Shown: piece by piece, positions 56,017-64,000 of the stretch | Numbering within the stretch: the first letter of the stretch is position 1 | Layout of the letters: each line of letters starts with the position of its first letter | Source: Artemia franciscana | Lineage: Eukaryota > Arthropoda > Branchiopoda > Anostraca > Artemiidae | Direction of reading: 5' to 3' | DNA: 64,000 nt | NCBI RefSeq assembly: GCF_032884065.1 | Contig: NC_088873.1 | Coordinates: 31,964,227-32,028,226, forward strand | Program-made: the position numbers and the translations under genes | Notes under the pieces: model-generated | Told to the model about the DNA's origin: nothing | Seen by the model: only the letters and a program-made list of their open reading frames with translations | Databases searched by the model: none

Positions 56017-57230
56017 ATGACTGAAGAACCTACAATGGCAACGGTACCACCATCGAAGTAGATAACCAGTGGGTTGTTCCATATTCCCCATTAGTGCGAA
56101 ACGTCAACCCCAAGTCAAATTCCTGCATTGTTTGGCATCATTTTAACAACTTGCTCTCCATCAGCTCCTACAGAGTTATGGGAAAAATATAAGTCAAAAA
56201 TGTCCGAAGATATACTCCATCGAAAACAGTTAGAGACGTCAGATATGACTTTTGATTTACATCAGAAATTCATAAATACACTTTAGTTATTATAGAAGAT
56301 TTGTGCGTACGTATGGCAAACAAACCTCTTCAGGATTTGGGAATGCCTTCGCCTAACCGTATCGCTGCTGTTTCGCCATGTGTAGAATTGGATCGTGAAA
56401 AAAGTTACAGTACGAATGATCTATTGTCGTATGTACAAAATAACATTTCCAAGTTAACGTCGGAACAAAAAGACATTTATGATACGATAGACTCAATTTC
56501 AGGACGTATACAACTACCTGCTGATTTCTGTAATTTAGTGACGTCCAAAAATGAATTGATTGAAAAAGTATTTCCGAATATTTTAAAAAATTAAAAAAAT
56601 AATAAATGGCTAAGTGAAAGAGCGATTCTCGCACCCAAAAATATAGACGTCCACGAAATCAACAATATTGTTTTGACCAAGATTCGAGACCAGGCAGTCC
56701 TTTACAAGTCAGTCGACACAGTTTTGGAACCAAATGAAGCGGTTAATTATCCATCTGAATTTTTAAATTCCATAGATCTTTCAGGGTTTCCACCACACGT
56801 GCTACAGCTAAAAATAGGCGTACCAATAATACTTTTAAGAAATATCAACCCACCAAAGCTTTGCAATGGCACGCGACTTGCCGTAAAAAAAAAACAATGG
56901 AAAACCTAATAGAGGCCCACAATCTTGACAGGGCCTTTTGAGGGTGAGGCTGTTCTTATTCCTCGCATTCCCATGATTCCAACGGATCTGCCTTTTTAAT
57001 TTTAAAAGATTGCAATTCCCAATTCGATTAGCATTTGCAATCACCATTAACAAAGCTCAAGGTCAATCATTAGAAAAATGTGGTATAGATCTTAATACTG
57101 ATTGTTTTTCCCATGGACAATTGTGCGTTGGCATGTTCGAGGGTCGGTAAACCTGATAATCTATTTATATGCAGCGACAATTGGACAGCGAAAAATGTTG
57201 TATATTCGCAAGTTTTACGCAGTTAATTTG
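56017..57230 (+). pseudogene. Mosaic Helitron RepHel remnant with internal deletions
   Basis: It begins MTEEPTM. A short Rep-domain piece follows (VDNQWVVPYSP, 56,059-56,092; in Helitrons this sequence lies just after the HUH nuclease motif). It jumps at about 56,104 to helicase PSQIPALFGIILTTCSPSAP and WEKYKSKMSEDILHRKQ, then MANKPLQDLGMPSPN and NNISKLTSEQKDIYD (ORF 56,301-56,594). At ~56,487 it jumps again over both Walker motifs to DSISGRIQLPADFCNLVTSK. Next come SERAILAPKNIDVHEINNIV, YPSEFLNSIDLSGFPPHVLQ and IGVPIILLRNINPPKLCNGT (ORF 56,673-56,909), [20 protein letters not shown] and finally [20 protein letters not shown]. It supplies the C-terminal helicase part absent from the 46.9- and 57.9-kb copies. 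No enzyme can result. Confidence 0.8.
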
Positions 57231-57266
57231 TATTGTATCTATCTATCCATCTATCTATATAAAACG

Positions 57267-57366
57267 NNNNNNNNNNNNNNNNNNNNNNNNNNNNNNNNNN
57301 NNNNNNNNNNNNNNNNNNNNNNNNNNNNNNNNNNNNNNNNNNNNNNNNNNNNNNNNNNNNNNNNNN
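57267..57366. other. Assembly gap, exactly 100 N
   Basis: A run of 100 N is the usual placeholder for a gap of unknown length. The duplicated block resumes exactly at its right edge. Confidence 1.
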
Positions 57367-57910
57367 ATATCCCTTTTTGGTTTGATTCTTAAAATTTTAA
57401 TCAGAAGTTGTTAACCCATGCACAGACTAATCTTTATGTCATCAAATATAGTTGACGATAAGTTTCACAATGTTAAAGTACATGTTTTAGGTTTTACTAT
57501 TGCTCTTTACTTTCGTTTGAAAGCCCCATCTCAAAATAATCCATGAATTTATTGTAGTTCATCATTTTCCGCTCCAACAACAGTAGTGTTAGGGTTCCAG
57601 ACACGAGGGATACACCCATGTTTAGGCATTCGGGTCATTGACCTACTGACACGAGTATACTGTACGAGCGATACATCATTAGCATAATACAGTTGGTATA
57701 TCATTTTCAAATACTTATCTGAACATGATTAACTAAAGAAAGTAAATCATTTCATTTGATTTCAAATTGGACTAATAGAATAGTATTGAACCTTATATGA
57801 CAGTATCTATAACATTGGCATATCTATTGGCATATTGTAACCGCTTGTATCATAATTTTACCATGGGAATGAGTGCTTATGCCAAAACTTCTTTTAGAGG
57901 GGACTTATGG

Positions 57911-59271
57911 TCACCCATGTCCCACCTCCAAGGGACTCCCAATACCCTTCCCCCAACTTTTTGGCCTCTCCCCTTTTTCGATATTTTTCGTAGTCCAGAG
58001 TTGTATTTTTCTTAACGACATTTTAACTATTTTTTCTTTAACGACATTCAATACTTTTTCAACCAATTCATTTTTGGACGTCACTAAATTACAGAATTCA
58101 GCAGGCAGTTGTATACGTCCTGAAATTGAGTCTACTGGGAGCTTTCCGTTTCCAATTTCCAGCAATTGATCTGAAAAAGTTTGACCAGAGTCATCGTTTT
58201 GCAATCGGACACGCATATTTGTAGTTAATTTTAATGTCTTTACGTGTGACCATAAATTAGAATTTTTCAGGCAAGCAAACATTTGGTCTGCAGGGATTGA
58301 TCTAGGTATTATAGGTAATGTTCGCCTGAAATCTCCCGCAAGCAATATCAGTGTGCTGCCAAAGGGTTTCGAATTCCCTTGCACATCTCTCAACGATTGA
58401 TCTAGAGCCTCGAGTGATTTTTTGTGTGCCATTGTGCACTCGTCCCAAATAATAAGTATGCATTGCTGTAATACTTTACCCATCCCAGATGATTTGGAAA
58501 TGTTGCACGTGGGAGTTTCTGTAGAATGCAAATTCAGAGGCAATTTCAAAGCGGAATGAGCAGTTCTTCCACCAGGCAGCAACGTTGCGGCTATTCCGGA
58601 CGAAGCAATTGCCAACGCTATGTCATTTTTTGTTCGAATTGATGCCAGAATCAATTTTATCACAAATATTTTACCAATACCTCCTGGCGCATTCAAAAGA
58701 AAATTTCTCCAACGTTGTTATCGGCACAATGCATTATCTTATCATAAATGCCCTTTTGCTCAGACGTTAACTTAGAAATGTTATTTTGTACATACGACAA
58801 TAGATCACTCGTGCTGTAACTTTGTTCATGATCCAATTCTACACATGTTGAAACAGCAGCGTTACGATTAGGTGAAGGCATTCCCAAACCCTGAAGAGGT
58901 TTGTTTGCCATACATACGCACAAATCTTCAATAATAACTAAAGTGTAGTTATAAATTTCTGATGTAAAATCAAAAGTCATATCTGACGTCTCTAGCCGTT
59001 TTCGATGGAGTATATCCTCGGCCATTTTCGATTTATATTTTTCCCATAGCTGTGTAGGAGCTGAAGGAGAGCAAGTTGTTAGTATGATTCCAAACAATGC
59101 ACGAATTTGACTTGGAGTTGATGTTTCGCACGCGTCATTGATGCAGTTATCCCATTGTTGGTCATTCTCCAATAAATTCAGAGCTTGGCATGCACTACGG
59201 TAAGTGTCATGTATAATACCGTTTACAGTTCTCAAATACTCAAAGGACGTCGGACCGGGTACATTCACCAA
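57911..59271 (-). pseudogene. Helitron Pif1-like helicase domain, copy 2
   Basis: Two overlapping minus-strand frames, 58,693-59,271 (192 codons) and 57,911-58,696 (261 codons), correspond to the single 379-codon frame of copy 1. The split is a one-base deletion in an A-run near 58,695 (AAAA here, AAAAA near 47,505), just before the Walker A. Conversely this copy keeps the T lost from copy 1 near 46,951, so its frame continues through PVDSISGRIQLPAEFCNLV and NELVEKV. After that the sequence becomes unrelated flank. Walker A reads GGIGKI as in copy 1, so the defect predates duplication. Confidence 0.85.
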
Positions 59272-59369
59272 AAGCAGGCGGAGAATGAAGCATTCATGTT
59301 GATTGGGGTGAATGGTGTAGAGTCTTCCTATCGTGGTATCTTTGAAGATGGTAGGTTGGCCGTCGACTG

Positions 59370-60047
59370 ACTTACCCTGTTTTCGACGTTCAAATGCAAT
59401 TGGGAAACGATAGTCCTTTCAACGCCGGGAGAAATTTCTCAACGTGCATTCAATTCAGAATTTCTATCACTGATGAAGTACAGTTGTAAAAATTTATGAT
59501 TCTCGCCTCAGAATGGTAGAAGGGACCCTGCTCTATGATAAATTTGCCCTTTTACTTTGAAAGTAGGCATAAACTGATCTTGATTTTCAATTTGGGCACC
59601 AAACGACGTCATTTGGAAACACGAGTTACATTTTCTGATGTTTGACAAAAACGCTTTGATTCTTACGTAGTTCCAGTAAGCAAAGTCTTCAATGGCTCTG
59701 GTGGTGCAGCTAGTTTAGGAAGTTTAACTTTTCCTGAGGCGCAACACATTCCCATTGTTTAACCATTAAATTTCAAGGCCTTGCCAAGTTTTAGACATAG
59801 TCCTGATTTGAACACATCTACTCAAGCTATAATCATCGACTGGACTGTACCTGAATGCCAGGCGACAATTTTCAGGTTGCTCTTGTGATTCCTCGGCACG
59901 CTTTCTTTTGATTACTCTTTGAGACGCAAGCCTGTTTTCACGCTGTTGTTGTGATTCCTCGGCACGCTTTCTTTTCATACTTTCTCTATTAGCCGCAAGC
60001 CTGTTTTCACGCTGTTGTTGTGATTCCCCGGCAAGCTTTCTTTTCAT
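59370..60047 (-). pseudogene. Helitron RepHel N-terminal region, copy 2
   Basis: Same content as 48,180-48,856: RLA-type repeats (frame 59,766-60,047, 93 codons, identical to copy 1), then SFGAQIE, GQIYHRAGSLLPF and SDRNSELNAR with two stops. It is joined to ERRKQGKSVDGQ without the HUH nuclease. The TAA seen in copy 1 within GRL*TIHPN is a Tyr codon (TAC) here. Confidence 0.8.
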
Positions 60048-60049
60048 AC

Positions 60050-60264
60050 CTTCTGTATTAGCCTGTGGTCTGTAACTTCTCTTTGAGTGTCCCGGTCGTC
60101 ATTTATATTCCCTGTGTCTCGGTCGTCGTTTGTGTACCGGTGTCTCGGTCTGTAGTGTCATCTTATAATGATGTGATATACAAAGCTTTATATACTTATA
60201 ATGACGTCATATGCAAACCCACAAACAAACATATATACAAACAACTTATTTTTATATATAAAGA
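60050..60264 (-). promoter_or_regulatory. Helitron 5' terminus and leader, copy 2
   Basis: TCTTTATATATAAAAATAAG starts at 60,264 on the minus strand; TGACGTCA lies at 60,202-60,209. Equivalent to 48,860-49,073. Confidence 0.62.
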
Positions 60265-60458
60265 TATTGTTTTTTTTTTTAGTTTTTCTTTTTTAGTTTT
60301 TCTTTTTTCAGTTTTGCTGCTTTTTTAGTTTTTTAGCTGTTTTTTCTTTTTCCTTTTTTAAGTTTTTTTCTTTTTAGGTTTTTCTTTCTTTTTTAGCTTT
60401 TTTTCGTGCCATATTAGTTACGCGCCATTGTAATTGTGCCCCTGTGTCCCACCTGTAA

Positions 60459-60462
<4 letters not shown>

Positions 60463-60508
<46 letters not shown>
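60463..60508. repeat. (TA)n tract, copy 2
   Basis: Shorter or differently interrupted TA tract than at 49,271-49,318 (contains ATAATA). Confidence 0.95.
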
Positions 60509-60638
60509 CTAGCTGTTGGGGTGGCGCTTCGCGCCACCCCAACACCTAGTTGGTGGGGGCGCTTCGCGCCCCCCCAAGCCCCCCCGCGCGCGTAAGTCGT
60601 TACGCGCCATAATAGTTACGCGCCATTGTAGTTGTGTC

Positions 60639-60976
<338 letters not shown>

Positions 60977-60980
<4 letters not shown>

Positions 60981-61385
60981 CCGGTGTCCCGGTCGTCATT
61001 TACATCCCCCTGTTTCCCCCGGTGTCCCCGTTGTAGTTGTGTCCCTGTGTCCCGGTCGTCATTTATATTCCCTGTGTCCCGGTCGTCATTTGTATCCCGG
61101 TGTCCCGGTCTGTATATACATTCGTTTTTTAGTTTTGTTTTTCTCCTTTATTTTTTTCCTTTTTTTTCTTTTTTAGCTTATTTAGATTTTTAGATTTTTT
61201 AGTTTTTTTATTAGTTTTTAGTTTTTTTTTCTTTTTAGTTTTTTTGTCCCGGTCGTCATTTATATCCCCCTGTTTCCCCCAGTGTCCCCGTTGTAGTTGT
61301 GTCCCTGTGTCCCGGTCGTCATTTATATTCCCTGTGTCCCGGTCGTCATTTGTATCCCGGTGTACCGGTCTGTATATACATTCGT
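60977..61385. repeat. CCCGGTCGTCATTTAT minisatellite, copy 2
   Basis: Equivalent to 49,790-50,200 with no visible difference in module order. Confidence 0.85.
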
Positions 61386-64000
61386 TTTTTAGTTTTGTTT
61401 TTCTCCTTTATTTTTTTCCTTTTTTTTTCTTTTTTAGTTTATTTAGATTTTTAGATTTTTTAGTTTTTTTATTAGTTTTTAGTTTTTTTTTTCTTTTTAG
61501 TTTTTTTGTAGTTTTTACCTTCTTTTTAGTTTTGTTAATTTTTTTTTTACTTGTGTCCTGGTCGTCATTTATACTCCCTGTGTCCCGGTGCTTTGTTGAT
61601 TGCTAATCGAACATTCCTTTTGTCCTGGTCGCTTTCTCTTTGAGTGTCGTCATTTAGTTTTTTAGCTTTTTTACTTTTTTTATTAGTTTTTAGTTTTTTT
61701 GTAGTTTTTGCCTTTTTTTAGTTTTTTCAGTTTTTTTTTTAGTTTTTTATTGGTTTTTACCTTTATTTTAGCTTATTTTTCAGTTTTTTCCTTTTTTTTA
61801 GTTTTTTTTTAGTTTTTAGTTTTTTTTAGTTTTTTACCTTTTTTTAGTTTTTTTAGTTTTTTTAGTTTTTTAGCTTTTTATTTTTTTTATTAGTTTTCAG
61901 TTTTTTTTTGTAGTTTTTGCCTTTTTTTTTAGTTTTTTTAGTTTTTTAGCTTTTTTATTAGTTTTTAGTTTTTTTTGTAGTTTTTGCCTTTTTTTAGTTT
62001 TTTTAGTTTTTTAGCTTTTTTATTTTTTTTATTAGTTTTTAGTTTTTTTTGTAGTTTTTGCCTTTTTTTAGTTTTTTCAGTTTTGACGTCACCTGATCCA
62101 GTTTTTTCAGGTGATGTCACCTGATCCACGATCCACAGATCCACAGACAACTTATTTTTATATATATAGATAGTTTTTTTTTTTTACTTATGTCCTGGTC
62201 GTCATTTATACTCCCTGTGTCCCGGTGCTTTGTTGATTGCTAATCGAACATTCCTTTTGTCCTGGTCGCTTTCTCTTTGAGTTTCGTCATTTATTTTTTT
62301 CTTTTTTAGTTCTTTTAGTTTTTACCTTTTTTAGTTTTTTTTAGTTTTTTAGATGAAAATTTTTTTTTGTTTTTTCCTTTTTTTCTTTTTAGTTTTTTAT
62401 TGGTTTTTACCTTTATTTTAGCTTATTTTTCAGTTTTTTCCTTTTTTTTAGTTTTTTTTTTATTTTTATTTTTTTTAGTTTTTTACCTTTTTTTAGTTTT
62501 TTTAGTTTTTTTAGTTTTTTAGCTTTTTTACTTTTTTTGTTAGTTTTTAGTTTTTTTTTGTAGTTTTTGCCTTTTTTTAGTTTTTTCAGTTTTTTTTTAG
62601 TTTTTTATTGGTTTTTACCTTTATTTTAGCTTATTTTTCAGTTTTTTCCTTTTTTTTTAGTTTTTTTTAGTTTTTAGTTTTTTTAGTTTTTTACCTTTTT
62701 TTAGTTTTTTTAGTTTTTTTAGTTTTTTAGCTTTTTTATTTTTTTTATTAGTTTTTAGTTTTTTTTGTAGTTTTTGCCTTTTTTTAGTTTTTTTAGTTTT
62801 TTAGCTTTTTTATTAGTTTTTAGTTTTTTTTGTAGTTTTTGCCTTTTTTTAGTTTTTTTAGTTTTTTAGCTTTTTTATTTTTTTTATTAGTTTTTAGTTT
62901 TTTTTTGTAGTTTTTGCCTTATACTCCCTGTGTTCTGGTGCTTTGTTGATTGCTAATCGAACATTCCTTTTGTCTCGTCATTTATTTTTTTCTTTTTTAG
63001 TTCTTTTAGTTTTTACCTTTTTTAGTTTTTTTAGTTTTTTAGATGAAAATTTTTTTTAGTTTTTTCCTTTTTTTCTTTTTTGTTTTTTATTGGTTTTTAC
63101 CTTTATTTTAGCTTATTTTTCAGTTTTTTCCTTTTTTTTAGTTTTTTTTTATTTTTTATTTTTTTTAGTTTTTTACCTTTTTTTGGATTTTTTTATTTTT
63201 TTTAGTTTTTTAGCTTTTTTACTTTTTTTATTAGTTTTTAGTTTTTTTTGTAGTTTTTGCCTTTTTTTAGTTTTTTCAGTTTTTTTTTAGTTTTTTATTG
63301 GTTTTTACCTTTATTTTAGCTTATTTTTCAGTTTTTTCCTTTTTTTTAGTTTTTTTTAGTTTTTAGTTTTTTTAGTTTTTTACCTTTTTTTAGTTTTTTT
63401 AGTTTTTTTAGTTTTTTAGCTTTTTTATTTTTTTTATTAGTTTTTAGTTTTTTTTGTAGTTTTTGCCTTTTTTTAGTTTTTTTAGTTTTTTAGCTTTTTT
63501 ATTAGTTTTTAGTTTTTTTTGTAGTTTTTGCCTTTTTTTAGTTTTTTTCTTTTTAGTTTTTTTGTAGTTTTTACTTTCTTTTTATTTTTGTTAGTTTTTT
63601 TTTACTTATGTCCTGGTCGTCATTTATACTCCCTGTGTCCCGGTGCTTTGTTGATTGCTAATCGAACATTCCTTTTGTCCTGGTCGCTTTCTCTTTGAGT
63701 GTCGTCATTTATTTTTTTCTTTTTTAGTTCTTTTAGTTTTTACCTTTTTTAGTTTTTTTTAGTTTTTTAGATGAAAATTTTTTTTAGTTTTTTCCTTTTT
63801 TTCTTTTTAGTTTTTTATTGGTTTTTACCTTTATTTTAGCTTATTTTTCAGTTTTTTCCTTTTTTTATTTTTTTTTTATTTTTTATTTTTTTTTAGTTTT
63901 TTACCTTTTTTTAGTTTTTTTAGTTTTTTAGTTTTTTAGCTTTTTTACTTTTTTTATTAGTTTTTAGTTTTTTTGTAGTTTTTGCCTTTTTTTAGTTTTT
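61386..64000. repeat. T-rich higher-order array, copy 2, cut by window end
   Basis: Same TTTTTAGTTTTT modules and GTCCTGGTCGTCATTTATAC marker blocks at 61,556, 62,191, about 62,918 (partial) and 63,610. Spacing equals that of copy 1. Confidence 0.88.

Larger units (their letters stand above)
55207..57266 (+). mobile_element. Third Helitron, with coding remnants, cut by the assembly gap
   Basis: Directly after the CTAG of the previous element comes TATATATATAAATAAG with TTGTCTGTCTG, a 5' end lacking its first TC. The leader has three TGACGTCA sites. An N-terminal ORF (55,370-55,720), a minisatellite, a second leader and start (MTEEPTM near 56,017), a piece of the Rep domain and several helicase pieces follow, with internal deletions between them. 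The 3' end is not reached before the N gap. Confidence 0.75.

Overview
This window is AT-rich eukaryotic, most likely arthropod, nuclear DNA. It has low gene density, GT-AG introns, long (TA)n tracts and a heavy load of decayed transposable elements: a non-LTR reverse transcriptase, a Ty3/gypsy element, piggyBac, Helitrons, tRNA-derived SINEs and several foldback repeats. The style of the dispersed repeats reminds me of a branchiopod crustacean such as brine shrimp (Artemia). That is memory and inference, not proof. Nothing looks bacterial.

Layout. 1-8.5 kb: mostly unassigned sequence, a roughly 290-bp tandem repeat (4.16-5.52 kb) and a 5'-truncated Jockey/CR1-like LINE (5.95-7.3 kb). 8.56-12.15 kb: one decayed Ty3/gypsy element with gag, protease, RT, RNase H and integrase in the normal order. 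12.8-16.7 kb: foldback and inverted repeats, ending in a hairpin around a 0.34-kb (TA)n tract. 17-30 kb: mostly anonymous; it holds a 1.7-kb non-autonomous element with a terminal foldback (20.99-22.69 kb), a very recent 746-bp tandem duplication (23.2-24.3 kb) and a tRNA-like SINE head (28.4 kb). 30.7-40 kb: the C-terminal half of a piggyBac transposase, further copies of the dispersed repeats, a tRNA-derived SINE (34.06-34.39 kb) and a 0.5-kb foldback element (37.3-37.8 kb).

The only convincing host gene is at 41.35-43.37 kb (+): two exons joined by a phase-consistent GT-AG intron, encoding a Ser/Arg-rich protein that I do not recognise. A membrane-segment ORF at 45.4-45.8 kb may be a further exon.

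46.8 kb to the end is a Helitron cluster. It holds Rep/helicase pseudogenes from which the HUH nuclease part has been removed, defined 5' ends (TC followed by an AT-rich start and a TGACGTCA-containing subterminal region), defined 3' ends (GC hairpin followed by CTAG), a head-to-head pair around a (TA)n tract, minisatellites derived from Helitron interiors, and several kilobases of T-rich/A-rich low-complexity DNA. A 100-base N gap (57,267-57,366) separates this from a second, near-identical copy of 46,176-52,811, which runs from the end of the gap to the end of the window. This is either a recent segmental duplication or an uncollapsed haplotype in the assembly.

The genes here do not form a pathway. 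The window is one host gene embedded in layered selfish DNA.
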